Positions 41,701 through 51,274 of a stretch of 64,000 bases of DNA are shown here, one piece after another; position 1 is the first letter of the stretch, and every line of letters begins with the position of its first letter. Source of the DNA: Terriglobia bacterium (GTDB lineage: Bacteria > Acidobacteriota > Terriglobia > Terriglobales > Acidobacteriaceae); NCBI GenBank assembly GCA_020073185.1, contig JAIQFT010000043.1:1-64000 (forward strand), in the 5' to 3' direction. Position numbers and translations under genes: made by a program. The notes beneath the pieces were generated by a model that was given only the letters and a program-made list of their open reading frames with translations, did no database searches and was not told where the DNA came from.

Positions 41701-44700
41701 CCGCCTATCTGGAGTTGGTGCAGGCCGCAGCAGGCGAGACTTTTGCAGGCAAGCAGACCACCGTAAGAAACGTGGTTCTTACTCAGGCCCTCCTGCTCCC
41801 GGACGAAGAAGAAAGAACGATTCAGGTGATGGTGACAGAGACGGAGCCGGGTTCCGCCACTTTTAAAGTCTTCAGCCTCGATCCAAAGGGAGAAAAGAGA
41901 AGCCCCGCATGGATGCTTCATACCACCGGCGATATATCCGCGGAAGAAGAGGGCAGCCGCGATGGGTCGCAGGAACTCGTTAACCTCACCGACATTCAAA
42001 GGCGTTGCCAGACCAAGGTGGAGGTCGAATCCCACTATGAGTCGCTGCGGTCGCGAGGGCTGGAGTTTGGACCCGACTTCAAAGGAATAGAAGGGTTATG
42101 GAGACATGAGGGAGAGGCCATTGGTTTGATCAAGCTCCCTGCCTCCTTATCCGCCGAAACAGAGCGGTATCACATTCACCCGGCTTTCATGGACGCTTGC
42201 TTGCAGCCCGTCGTCGCGGCGTTGTCGGCGCCTGCCACTTCCAATGCTGAAACGCAGACTTACTTGCCGCAGCGACTGGAAAGCTTCACGGTGTACCGCC
42301 GTCCTGGCGATCAAGTATGGAGTCATGTCACTCTTGGCAAAGGTGTCGCCATCGACAGCACCGAGATTACTGCGGACATCGAGGTTTTTGATCCCGCGGG
42401 ACAAAGGGTTTTCGAAGTTCGGGGTTTGGTTCTTAGACGGGCGGGACGAGAGGCAATCATCCCCTTCGAGCAAGAGGATTTCAGCCAATGGTTGTATGAG
42501 TTCAAATGGGAAGAAAAGCCGCGACAAATCGAGAGGCCTGAGAGTTCCGCCTTCATTCCCGCCCCCCTGCGTATTGCGCAAGCACTCCTGCCATATGCGC
42601 GGCGAAGCCGCTCGGAGCCAGGGTTAGAGGAGTTTGCCTCCCTGCTGCCAAGGCTGGAGGGGTTGAGCACTCAATATGTATGGCAGGCGCTCCGGGAATT
42701 GGGCTGGAGGATTCAGGAACATCACACCTTCACCACCGAGTCGAAAGCGCGCGAACTGCGCGTCCCGGAACGGTACCATCGTCTCCTGGGCAGAATGTTC
42801 GAGATGTTGCAACAGGACGGCTGCCTCTTGCGAGACGGCCAAGAGTGGAAAGTCTCCCGCGTTCCTCCCGAGCAAAATCCCGAGGAGGAGCTATCGACCC
42901 TTTTGAAGGAATACCCAGCCTCTTCCGCGGAGTTGATCCTGGTCGGGCGGTGCGGTCAGCACTTCGCCCGAGCCATGAGAGGTGAATCCGAGCCGCTGGA
43001 GCTGTTATTTCCCAATGGGTCTTTAGGAGACGTGGAAAGACTCTACAGAGACTCTCCGTACTTTCGTTTCTACAACGGGCTCATTCAGCAGGCTGTTATG
43101 GAGGTGGTTGGCGGAGCGCCCCAGGATCGACCCTTAAGGATCCTGGAGATCGGCGCGGGAACCGGAAGCACCACGTCCTATCTGTTGCCCAAACTTTCGG
43201 CCCAACGGACGGAGTATGTATTCACAGACGTCTCGAGTCTTTTTACCTCCAAGGCCCGGGAAACCTTTGCCGCCTACCCCTTCGTAAGTTATCGGGTTCT
43301 CGATATCGAGAAGAACCCATTGGAGCAGGGCTTCAGTAGTCATTCGTTCGACCTGATCATCGCGGCCAATGTCCTGCATGCCACGGCGGATTTGCGTCAG
43401 ACCCTCCAACAGATTCAAACACTCTTGTCGTCGGAAGGCTTGCTCGTGCTGCTGGAAGCGACTCGGCCACTCCGATTCGCGGACATCATCGTGGGCCTGA
43501 CGGAGGGTTGGTGGAGGTTTACCGATACGGAGCTCCGGCCCTCACACGCACTGCTTTCTCAAGACCAATGGCGGAAGTTGCTCATCGGGAGTGGATTCAC
43601 CGAGGTGGCAACGTCCCCCGAACAGGAGCGGGACAGCGTTCTATCCAATCAGTCCTTGGTCCTGGCTCGCGGCCCGCGCACGGCAGAGGAGGCGAAGAAA
43701 CTGGGGCAGGTAATGGGTGTCCCGGCGCGGAAGGGGAGTTGGCTGATATTGGCCGATCACGGCGCCATGGGAATAGGCCTGGAGACGACCCTGAAATCTC
43801 ACGGGGAAGGCTGCGTCTTTGTTTCCGCGGGAAAGAAATTCGAAAACCGGGGTCGAGGACACTTCCAGGTCGATGCCAGCAGCCCGGAAGATTTCCAAAG
43901 GCTCTTACAGGAGGCCGGATGCTCAAATGGGTCCACCCTGAACGGAGTTGTATATCTCTGGCCACTGAACGATTCTTCCAGTGCATTCCAGGACTGGGAA
44001 ACTTTGAAAGGGGAAATTCAAAAGGGATGTGGGAGTTTGCTCCACCTGGTGAAGGCCCTTGTTTCCGGCGGGAGTTCCCTGACCAACAATCTGTGGATTG
44101 TGACCCGTGGGGCCCAATCCGTGGATTCTGAAACAGCTTTGAGATCGTTGTCGCAGTCTCCGACCGCAGCCTTGGGAAGCACCATAGGCCTCGAGTACCC
44201 GGAACTCCACTGTGGAAGGGTTGATCTGGATCCCGTTGCTTCCCCCGACGAAGTGGAGGCACTTTTTGAAGAGGTCAGGAACGAGAAGGACGAGAACTTG
44301 GTGGTCTTTCGTCACGGGCGTCGCTTGGTGGCGCGACTGGTCCAAAGCAGAGTCGATTCTCCCGCAGCGCATAAGAGCCCCAAGGCAGATATCAACCAAC
44401 CCTACCAGCTAAGGATCTCTTCAACCGGCATCCTGGACAATCTGTCTCTGTGTCCCGTGGAACGCCGGTCGCCGGGCCAAGGCGAAGTAGAGATTGAGGT
44501 CCACGCTACGGGTATGGGTTTCAGGGACGTTTTGATGGCGTTGGGGCGATATCCCGGGACCTCCCATGTTTTCGGATACGAATGCGCCGGAAAAATCGTG
44601 AGCGTGGGAGAAGGGGTCGAGCAGTTCCGCGTGGGGCAAAGGGTGATGGCGGTGGGACCGGGCAGTTTTTCTGCCTTCCTGACGATTTCGGCGGACCGGA

Positions 44701-46637
44701 TCGTCGCTATCCCGGAGCCTCTCCAGGAAGATGAAGCCGCGACTCTCCCGAGTGCGTTCTTGACAGCGCAGTATGCTCTCTGTCGCCTGGGCAAGATCTC
44801 AGCCGGAGAAAAGGTACTGATTCACGCGGCGGCGGGAGGGGTAGGACTGGCGGCGGTGCAACTGGCTCAGCGGGCCGGAGCAGAGATTTTTGCCACGGCC
44901 GGGAGTGCGGAGAAGCGGGCCTATTTGAAGTCGTTGGGGGTACCTCATGTCATGGACTCGCGATCTCTCGATTTCGCCGGCGAGATCATGGAAATCACGG
45001 GCGGACACGGTGTGGACCTCGTACTCAATTCCCTGGCCGGCGAATTCATTCCCAAGAGCTTTTCCATCACAGCGACCAACGGACGGTTCTTAGAAATCGG
45101 CAGGACCGGGATTTGGGACCAGGCCCAAGTGGCCCAATTGAACAGGAATCTTTCGTACTTCCCCATCGACCTGGCTTCGACCTTCGAAAAGAGCCCTGAA
45201 CTGGTTCGGAGCCTGTTCGATGAACTGATCCCGGATTTCAGGACGGGCCAGTTGAAGCCGTTGCCGCTCAAGATATTCCCCCTTGATGAATTGATCCCTG
45301 CCTTCCGGTTTATGGCGCAGGCCAGGCACATCGGCAAGGTGGTGTTGTCTCACCCGAGTTTCCGCGGACAGCGAGAGGGTTCCGCCCGTGTGGAGCCCGG
45401 CCGAGAGAGAACGCTGAAACCCGAGGGGAGCTATCTGATCACCGGGGGCCTAGGAGGACTTGGGCTGCTGGTGGCCGGGTGGATGTCGGAACAGGGTGCA
45501 ACGCATCTGGTATTGACTGGCCGCAGTGGAGCTTCCGAGTCAGCGGTTAGCGCGATCCGCGCAATGGAGGAGAAAGGCACCCGCGTCGTGGTGGCCCAGG
45601 GTGATGTATCGGACCGCGCCCTCTTGGTGGAACTGTTCTCAAGGTTTGGCCATTCGCTGCCGCCCTTGCGAGGGATTGTCCACTCGGCGGGAACCCTCGA
45701 CGATGGAGTCCTCGCCCAACAGACCTGGGAGCGCTTCGAGAGAGTAATGGCGCCGAAGGTGGACGGGGCATGGCATCTACATACTCTTTCGCAGGATCGG
45801 CCCCTCGATTTCTTCGTCCTCTTTTCCTCAGCAGTCTCGATGCTGGGATCGGCGGGTCAAGGGAACCATGTGGCCGCCTGCGCCTTTGAGGATGCGCTTG
45901 CACATCACCGGCACGATCTCGGATTACCCGCCCTGAGTATCAACTGGGGACCCTGGGGTGAGATTGGAGCTGCGACCCAGGGCGGGGTGAGCCACCGCCT
46001 CCGAATGAAAGGGTTTCACCTAATTGAACCGCAGCAAGGGCTGCGCGTTTTTGAACACCTGCTCTGGCAGGACCGGGCCCAGGTCGGAGTGATGTCGGTC
46101 GATTGGCGGCAGTATGTCGATTCGCTTCCTCCGGGGTGCCAGTCCATGCTGTTTTCAAGAGTGCTATCCAAGGCGGACGTCCATCCGCTGGTCGAACCAC
46201 GGAAAGCCCCACAACCACCAGCCTTGCTGGAGCAACTCAGGCAAGCGCCTCCGAACAAGCGTCGCCCGCTGCTCGAGGCGCATATTCGCGAACTGGCCAT
46301 CAAGGTTCTTGGGCTCAACCCTTCGTTCAAGCTCGACGTGAATCAGGGTCTGGCAACGTTCGGGATGGACTCTCTGATGACGATCGAGTTGAAGAACCGC
46401 CTCCAGGCCAGCGTTGGAAAACCATTATCCTCGACGATCGTGTTTGATCACCCCACCGTGGCGGCGCTGGCTGAGCACCTTGAGCAGAATGTTTTGATGG
46501 CTGGGGAAAATTCAAAAGAGGCAGGCAGGACAGCGAAAGCCCATGATGAAGAAGCCAGGACCCTGACCGAACTGAAGCAGCTTTCGGATGAGGAGGCAGA
46601 GGCAATACTGGCCAAAGAATTGTCCGGTACTCCCTGA
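38748..46637 (+). CDS. Type I PKS module 2: KS-AT-DH-cMT-ER-KR-ACP
   Basis: The 2629-residue protein begins at TTG. A docking coiled coil (residues 10-45, RRAVLQRALRAMEEMQAKL) precedes the KS (from 47; Cys218 in DTACSTSG, an unusual variant of ACSSS). AT has Ser668 and the malonyl-type motifs TQYTH and SNAFH. DH is complete: His974 (HCVFGKAVLP) and Asp1149 (HPAFMDACLQ). cMT spans about 1230-1620 (SAM motif LEIGAGTG near 1466). ER is at about 1885-2198 (HAAAGGVGLAAVQLA near 2026). KR starts near 2228, with LDDGV (B-type) but GNHVAAC, so His2374 and Cys2378 sit where catalytic Tyr and Asn are expected. ACP Ser2542 is in GMDSLM. The tail LSDEEAEAILAKEL is a likely docking segment. It would add a methylated, fully reduced unit if all domains work. 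Confidence 0.93.
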   Translation: MENDKGTDSMNHLSEPKDRRAVLQRALRAMEEMQAKLDALEREKREPIAIIGMGCRFPGHASSPEAYWNLLRDGVDAIREVPADRWDIDAFYDPDPDCPGKMYTRMGGFLDEVDKFDAYFFGISPRETRKTDPQQRLVLEVSWEALEDAAIAPKSLLGSQTGVFIGITNYDYARIVERAGLEFIDAYHLTGNCLNFAAGRISYSFGLQGPAMAVDTACSTSGVTIHLACQSLRNRECNLALAGGVNLILSPEISITSTKARTLSPDGYCRTFDSRANGYVRGEGCGVVVLKRLSDALADGDNIRAVIRGSAVNQDGASSGITVPNKLAQAEVMRQALERAGLEPDQVDFVETHGTGTPLGDPIEVRGLASVYSRGRSANHPLIIGTVKTNVGHLESAAGVAGLIKVVLSLQHRTIPAHLHFKKLNPAITLDDIPALIPVQAMPWPSRDKAHVAGLSFFGGSGTVAHMIVEEAPELHSAPEDNSRTSHLFCLSAKNPVALNELAGRYEGYLATPAAASLADVCYTVDAGRSHFNHRLSVVSSTSEELRERLLDYRAGHEAAGLSCREVPGIQAPKVVFLFTGQGGQYLNMGRRLYEGEPIFRSVVDRCDECLRPHLPMSLRSVLYPQPGASTPLDETQYTHVAMFAVQYGLAALWRSWGVEPALIMGHSVGEIVAATVAGQMSFEDGLKLMRERGRLMQSLPAAGMMASLLADEKRAAAALAPYRDRVAIAAVNGPESTVISGEKAAVQAIVKQLEREGTKVKLLKVSNAFHSPLVEPVLAEFEQTAKELNYAAPQVALFSSMRLEMVGEQNLLDATYWRQNLRNTVRFSEAMQKLYEQGYRLFVEIGPTPILVSMGSQCVPIGEGVWLPSLREDRDDWQQLLESLGQLYVNGVDVNWDGFYQDRRGRKIALPTYPFQRERYWVDSPSRAEQPIAGLAAKASGTSHPLLGSRLRSAIPLFEQQLSVTRLPFLKDHCVFGKAVLPATAYLELVQAAAGETFAGKQTTVRNVVLTQALLLPDEEERTIQVMVTETEPGSATFKVFSLDPKGEKRSPAWMLHTTGDISAEEEGSRDGSQELVNLTDIQRRCQTKVEVESHYESLRSRGLEFGPDFKGIEGLWRHEGEAIGLIKLPASLSAETERYHIHPAFMDACLQPVVAALSAPATSNAETQTYLPQRLESFTVYRRPGDQVWSHVTLGKGVAIDSTEITADIEVFDPAGQRVFEVRGLVLRRAGREAIIPFEQEDFSQWLYEFKWEEKPRQIERPESSAFIPAPLRIAQALLPYARRSRSEPGLEEFASLLPRLEGLSTQYVWQALRELGWRIQEHHTFTTESKARELRVPERYHRLLGRMFEMLQQDGCLLRDGQEWKVSRVPPEQNPEEELSTLLKEYPASSAELILVGRCGQHFARAMRGESEPLELLFPNGSLGDVERLYRDSPYFRFYNGLIQQAVMEVVGGAPQDRPLRILEIGAGTGSTTSYLLPKLSAQRTEYVFTDVSSLFTSKARETFAAYPFVSYRVLDIEKNPLEQGFSSHSFDLIIAANVLHATADLRQTLQQIQTLLSSEGLLVLLEATRPLRFADIIVGLTEGWWRFTDTELRPSHALLSQDQWRKLLIGSGFTEVATSPEQERDSVLSNQSLVLARGPRTAEEAKKLGQVMGVPARKGSWLILADHGAMGIGLETTLKSHGEGCVFVSAGKKFENRGRGHFQVDASSPEDFQRLLQEAGCSNGSTLNGVVYLWPLNDSSSAFQDWETLKGEIQKGCGSLLHLVKALVSGGSSLTNNLWIVTRGAQSVDSETALRSLSQSPTAALGSTIGLEYPELHCGRVDLDPVASPDEVEALFEEVRNEKDENLVVFRHGRRLVARLVQSRVDSPAAHKSPKADINQPYQLRISSTGILDNLSLCPVERRSPGQGEVEIEVHATGMGFRDVLMALGRYPGTSHVFGYECAGKIVSVGEGVEQFRVGQRVMAVGPGSFSAFLTISADRIVAIPEPLQEDEAATLPSAFLTAQYALCRLGKISAGEKVLIHAAAGGVGLAAVQLAQRAGAEIFATAGSAEKRAYLKSLGVPHVMDSRSLDFAGEIMEITGGHGVDLVLNSLAGEFIPKSFSITATNGRFLEIGRTGIWDQAQVAQLNRNLSYFPIDLASTFEKSPELVRSLFDELIPDFRTGQLKPLPLKIFPLDELIPAFRFMAQARHIGKVVLSHPSFRGQREGSARVEPGRERTLKPEGSYLITGGLGGLGLLVAGWMSEQGATHLVLTGRSGASESAVSAIRAMEEKGTRVVVAQGDVSDRALLVELFSRFGHSLPPLRGIVHSAGTLDDGVLAQQTWERFERVMAPKVDGAWHLHTLSQDRPLDFFVLFSSAVSMLGSAGQGNHVAACAFEDALAHHRHDLGLPALSINWGPWGEIGAATQGGVSHRLRMKGFHLIEPQQGLRVFEHLLWQDRAQVGVMSVDWRQYVDSLPPGCQSMLFSRVLSKADVHPLVEPRKAPQPPALLEQLRQAPPNKRRPLLEAHIRELAIKVLGLNPSFKLDVNQGLATFGMDSLMTIELKNRLQASVGKPLSSTIVFDHPTVAALAEHLEQNVLMAGENSKEAGRTAKAHDEEARTLTELKQLSDEEAEAILAKELSGTP

Positions 46638-46742
46638 TCTCGCGCATGGGTATGCATTGCCCATGGGTGGACGACCGGTGAGTTCATTCTTGAGGCAAGC
46701 CAAGAAAGCTTGCCATGGCAGACAAAGAGTAGAGAACAACAA

Positions 46743-49700
46743 ATGGACGATTACTCTCAAGGCGCGGATCAACTCTCGCCGGTGAAACGAGCGATTGCGG
46801 AACTTCGGATGTTGCGAGCCAAACTCAAAGAGGCTGAGCGCGTTCGAGACGAGCCCATCGCAGTGATCGGAATGGGATGCCGCTTTCCCGGCGGAGCGGA
46901 CGATCCGGATTCACTCTGGCGGCTGTTGTGCGATGGGACCGATGCCATCCGCGAAGTGCCGGCGGACCGTTGGGACATCAACGAGTTCTTCGATCCGAAC
47001 CCCGATGCACCCGGGAAGATGTCGACCCGTTGGGCAGGATTTCTGGACGAGGTCGACAAATTTGACGCCGATTTCTTTGGCGTCTCACCGCGCGAAGCCG
47101 TGACCCTGGATCCGCAGCAGCGGCTGTTTCTGGAGGTTGGCTGGGAGGCTCTGGAAAACGCCGGCCAGTCCCCGGAAAAGCTGTTGGGCAGTTCCACCAG
47201 CGTGTTTTTGGGAATTGCCAGTAACGACTACGCCCAGCTTCAAATGCAGTTTGGAGACCCCGCCCAGATCGACGCCTACTTGGCCACCGGCACGTGTCAC
47301 AGCGTTGCCTCGGGTCGGCTGTCGTACACCCTCGGCCTTCAGGGCTCCGCCATCGCTCTTGACACGGCTTGCTCTTCTTCGCTCGTTGCGGTGCATCTGG
47401 CGTGTCAGGGTCTTCGCCTGGGGGACTGCCGAATGGCCCTGGCCGGGGGCGTGAACGTGATCTTGGCGCCAGAGCTTCTAATCAATTTCTCCAAGTCCCA
47501 CATGATGGCCGCAGATGGCCGCTGTAAGACCTTTGATGCCTCGGCCGATGGGTTTGTGCGTGGTGAAGGATGTGGGGTGGTGGTGCTGAAACGTCTCGCC
47601 GACGCGGTCACAGACGGAGACAACATCCTGGCTGTGATTCGGGGCACTGCCATCAATCAGGATGGACGCAGCAGCGGTCTCACTGTCCCGAATGGCTCTT
47701 CCCAGCAGGAAGTCATTCGGAAGGCCTTGAGGAATGCCGGCGTGGAGCCATCCGAGGTGGGATATGTCGAAGCCCACGGGACGGGAACTTCCCTAGGCGA
47801 CCCCATCGAGGTTCATGCCCTGAATGCGGTATACGGAGTAGGTCGATCCAAGCAGCATTCTCTTGCCCTCGGATCGATCAAAACGAACGTCGGACACCTG
47901 GAGACAGCGGCGGGCGTGGCCGGGCTTATCAAAGTCGTGCTCATTCTCATGCACGGGGAAATCCCTCCTCACCTGCACTTCAAGGAGCCCAATCCGCACA
48001 TCCCCTGGAATGAAGTCGCGATTACAGTGCCCTCGACCCGCACGCCTTGGCCATCGAACTCCACGCGACGCATCGCTGCGGTTAGCTCTTTTGGATTCAG
48101 CGGCACCAACACTCACATCATCGTTGCCGAGGCGCCAGAGCCGAAACCAGCTGCTGCGGATCCGGATCGATCTCGCCATCTTCTGACTCTTTCAGCAAAG
48201 GGTGCCGGGTCGCTGAAGGAACTGGTGGGCCGGTACGCGCGACACCTCGGAGAGCATCCTGAGATCCCCCTGGCTGATGTGTGTCACACCGCCAATGCCG
48301 GACGATCGCATTTCGAGCATCGTCTCGCGGCGGTCGCCGCCTCCAGCGAGCAACTGCGCCAAAGCCTCCTGGCTTGTGCCGACGGGCAGGAGTCCGTGGG
48401 AGTGCTCCAGGGTCACGTCGACTTGACCCAGCGACCGGAAGTCGTGTTCCTCTTCACCGGGCAGGGCGGGCAATACGTCAACATGGGACGGGCGTTGTAT
48501 GGCAGCGAGCCCGTTTTCCGGGAGGTGGTGGACCGCTGCGATGAGTTGGTGCGACCGCATCTGGAGAAGCCGTTGCGCTCGGTGATGTATCCGGCAGGGG
48601 GCGAGGCGACGCCGCTGGACCAAACCCAGTACACGCATGTAGCGATGTTTGCGGTGCAATACGGACTGGCCCAGTTGTGGCGGTCCTGGGGAGTGGAGCC
48701 GGGGGCGGTGATGGGCCACAGCGTGGGCGAAATCGTGGCAGCCACGGTGGCCGGCATGATGAGCCTGGAGGACGGGTTGATGATCATGCGAGAGCGCGGC
48801 CGCTTGATGCACAGTCTTCCTCCCACCGGTCTGATGGCTTCGCTGCTGGCGGGAGAAGCGCAGGTGGCCGCGGTCCTGGAACCTTATCGGGACAGGGTGG
48901 CGATCGCGGCGGTGAACGGGCCGGAGAGCACTGTGATTTCGGGGGAGCGCACGGCCGTGCAGGAAATCCTGCGCCGCTTGGAGGCGCAGGGAATCAAGAC
49001 CAAGCCTTTGAAGGTCTCCAACTCCTTCCACTCTCCGCTGGTGGAGCCGGTGCTGGAAGAGTTTGAACATTCGGCGGCCCAGGCTACTTACCGCCCGCCG
49101 CAGGTGGCCCAGTTCTCCAGCATGCGCTTGCAGTGGGTGGGCGAACAGAACTTATTGGATGCCGCCTACTGGCGCTACAACCTGCGGAACACGGTGCGCT
49201 TTTCCCAGGCCATGGGCGCGCTCTACGAGCAAGGCTACCGCGTGTTCCTGGAAATCGGTCCTTCCCCCATTCTGGTCGGCATGGGCAGCCAGTGCGTACC
49301 GCAAGGCCAGGGCGTCTGGTTGCCATCCCTCCGCCGGGACCGCGGGGATTGGGAGCAAATGCTGGAAGATCTTGGCACGCTGTACGTGAACGGCGTGAAC
49401 ATCGACTGGAAAGAGTTCGACCGGGGTCGCGGTCGCAGGAAGGTCATGCTGCCGACGTACCCTTGGAAGCGTAAGCAGTTCTTGGCGGAGGCAGCCAAGG
49501 CACGGCGACGCGGAACCAGCTCCCAGGAAACCTCCCGATGGCACAATGTCGTGACCTCAGCACTCGCGCAATGTCGCCAGGTTCCCATGGATCTGTCCCT
49601 CGACAGCTATCCAGCCAAGTGGAAGACCCTCGACCGAATGGCCACGGCCTATATGTCTCACACGCTCTTCGAGCTGGGGGCCTTCCGAACTCCGAATCAA

Positions 49701-51206
49701 ACATACTCGCTCGATTCATTGCTTCAAGAGCTCAAAATCCTGCCTACCTACCGAATCCTCATTGCGCGTTGGCTGAACAAACTGGCCGCCGAAGGAGTGC
49801 TCCAGCAAGTGGGGGACGCATATAGCAATCCAGCGTCCCTTCCCGAGGACCTTCTCAAACTCGACAGTAGCCTCGCTGGCAAGGAGCTGGCAGACATTCC
49901 ATTTGTGCTGGAGTACATGCGCCGTTGTGGCGAAATGGCGCCTGCCATTCTGACGGGCGAAGTCTCACCCCTCGATACGCTTTTCCCGGGAGGCTCGCTC
50001 GCATTGGCGGAAGATATCTATGAACACTGGGCCCTCTCGCGCTATTTCAGCGGTGTCGCCAGATCGGTCTTGGAATCGCTGGTAAGAACCCTGCCGCTGG
50101 GCCGGCAACTGCGGATTGCGGAGATCGGCGCGGGCACGGGGGGTTCAACTTCGGCGATGCTGCCGGTGCTGCCGCCCGGTCGCACTCTTTACTGCTTCAC
50201 GGACGTATCCAAGTTCTTCTTTGATCGTGCGCGTGACAAGTACAAGGAATACCCGTTTCTTCGTTTCGGGCTGCTGGATATAGAGAAAAAACCGGCGGAG
50301 CAGGGCTTTGGAGAACATACCTTCGACGCCGTGGTGGCTGCCAACGTCCTGCATGCCACCCGCAACCTGGATGAAACGATTGAGAATGTTTTAAGCCTGC
50401 TGAGTCCGGGAGGCCTGTTAGTCCTGTGTGAAGTGACCAATGCACCGTCGTGGATCGAATTCTCCTACGGCCTCATTGAAGATTGGCATCGTTTTAACGA
50501 CGGGTTGCGCCAGGATAGTCCCCTGCTTTCCCGGGAACAGTGGGCGACGTTGCTTCGTTCACACGGTTTCGAAGAGGTTGTGGCCTTTCCCGAGTCCGGA
50601 TCACCCGCCGAAATCTTGGGAGAACATTGCATGGTTGCCCGGGCCCCGTCGTTCACATACTCCATCCAAAGCGAGGGACGCGATGCGTGGATGGAGGATT
50701 TGAGCGAGCAGTCTTCAACGGCTTTGATCGAAACCGACAGTGCCGAGGTTTCGAAAGGGCGCGTGCAGGATTTCCTGGACACACTCCGGCAATCTCCTCC
50801 CAGTGAACAGCACGAACAACTGGTGGAATTTGTGCGGAGCCGCACGATGAAGGTGCTGCGGCGAGATCGTTCTGACCCCATCGATCGTCGCCACCGCCTG
50901 ATGGATCTGGGCATTGATTCTCTTATGGCGGTCGAACTGAGAAACAGCTTGAGCGCGGACCTGGGTTTGCCTCGCGCGCTTCCCGCCACCCTCATCTTCG
51001 ACTATCCCAACGTGGAAGCCATTGCGGAGTATCTGGCGTCCCGGGTTCTGACTCTTGATCAGGTGGCTTCAGGAAGTCATCCCGGGCCTAGCCAGGAAGC
51101 GGGGATCGATAGCGTCGCGGAGACTAGGGCGGCGGCGTTGAGCATCGAGGATTTGTCAGACGACGAAGTGGAAAAGATGCTGCTTAAGAAGCTGGAAACG
51201 ATGTAG
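46743..51206 (+). CDS. Type I PKS module 3: KS-AT-cMT-ACP, no reductive domains
   Basis: The 1487-residue protein has a docking helix ([19 protein letters not shown]) and KS with Cys210 ([10 protein letters not shown]). AT has Ser660 (GHSVGE) and the malonyl-type motifs TQYTH and SNSFH. A SAM methyltransferase (about 950-1310; [12 protein letters not shown] at 1125, [11 protein letters not shown]) and ACP with Ser1393 ([10 protein letters not shown]) follow. After the AT the sequence passes straight into the methyltransferase; no DH, ER or KR is present. The expected unit is an alpha-methyl (or gem-dimethyl) beta-keto group. The AT is strikingly close to that of PKS2, much closer than to the AT of PKS4. 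The tail [19 protein letters not shown] resembles the other docking tails. The ATG at 46743 is chosen for the docking helix; 46710 is possible. Confidence 0.92.
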   Translation: MDDYSQGADQLSPVKRAIAELRMLRAKLKEAERVRDEPIAVIGMGCRFPGGADDPDSLWRLLCDGTDAIREVPADRWDINEFFDPNPDAPGKMSTRWAGFLDEVDKFDADFFGVSPREAVTLDPQQRLFLEVGWEALENAGQSPEKLLGSSTSVFLGIASNDYAQLQMQFGDPAQIDAYLATGTCHSVASGRLSYTLGLQGSAIALDTACSSSLVAVHLACQGLRLGDCRMALAGGVNVILAPELLINFSKSHMMAADGRCKTFDASADGFVRGEGCGVVVLKRLADAVTDGDNILAVIRGTAINQDGRSSGLTVPNGSSQQEVIRKALRNAGVEPSEVGYVEAHGTGTSLGDPIEVHALNAVYGVGRSKQHSLALGSIKTNVGHLETAAGVAGLIKVVLILMHGEIPPHLHFKEPNPHIPWNEVAITVPSTRTPWPSNSTRRIAAVSSFGFSGTNTHIIVAEAPEPKPAAADPDRSRHLLTLSAKGAGSLKELVGRYARHLGEHPEIPLADVCHTANAGRSHFEHRLAAVAASSEQLRQSLLACADGQESVGVLQGHVDLTQRPEVVFLFTGQGGQYVNMGRALYGSEPVFREVVDRCDELVRPHLEKPLRSVMYPAGGEATPLDQTQYTHVAMFAVQYGLAQLWRSWGVEPGAVMGHSVGEIVAATVAGMMSLEDGLMIMRERGRLMHSLPPTGLMASLLAGEAQVAAVLEPYRDRVAIAAVNGPESTVISGERTAVQEILRRLEAQGIKTKPLKVSNSFHSPLVEPVLEEFEHSAAQATYRPPQVAQFSSMRLQWVGEQNLLDAAYWRYNLRNTVRFSQAMGALYEQGYRVFLEIGPSPILVGMGSQCVPQGQGVWLPSLRRDRGDWEQMLEDLGTLYVNGVNIDWKEFDRGRGRRKVMLPTYPWKRKQFLAEAAKARRRGTSSQETSRWHNVVTSALAQCRQVPMDLSLDSYPAKWKTLDRMATAYMSHTLFELGAFRTPNQTYSLDSLLQELKILPTYRILIARWLNKLAAEGVLQQVGDAYSNPASLPEDLLKLDSSLAGKELADIPFVLEYMRRCGEMAPAILTGEVSPLDTLFPGGSLALAEDIYEHWALSRYFSGVARSVLESLVRTLPLGRQLRIAEIGAGTGGSTSAMLPVLPPGRTLYCFTDVSKFFFDRARDKYKEYPFLRFGLLDIEKKPAEQGFGEHTFDAVVAANVLHATRNLDETIENVLSLLSPGGLLVLCEVTNAPSWIEFSYGLIEDWHRFNDGLRQDSPLLSREQWATLLRSHGFEEVVAFPESGSPAEILGEHCMVARAPSFTYSIQSEGRDAWMEDLSEQSSTALIETDSAEVSKGRVQDFLDTLRQSPPSEQHEQLVEFVRSRTMKVLRRDRSDPIDRRHRLMDLGIDSLMAVELRNSLSADLGLPRALPATLIFDYPNVEAIAEYLASRVLTLDQVASGSHPGPSQEAGIDSVAETRAAALSIEDLSDDEVEKMLLKKLETM

Positions 51207-51274
51207 GCCGGAACCACCTCGCAGCGGGCTGGGCGGTATACGAATGTCAAGTTTCCGGTAAGAGGAGATTTTCA

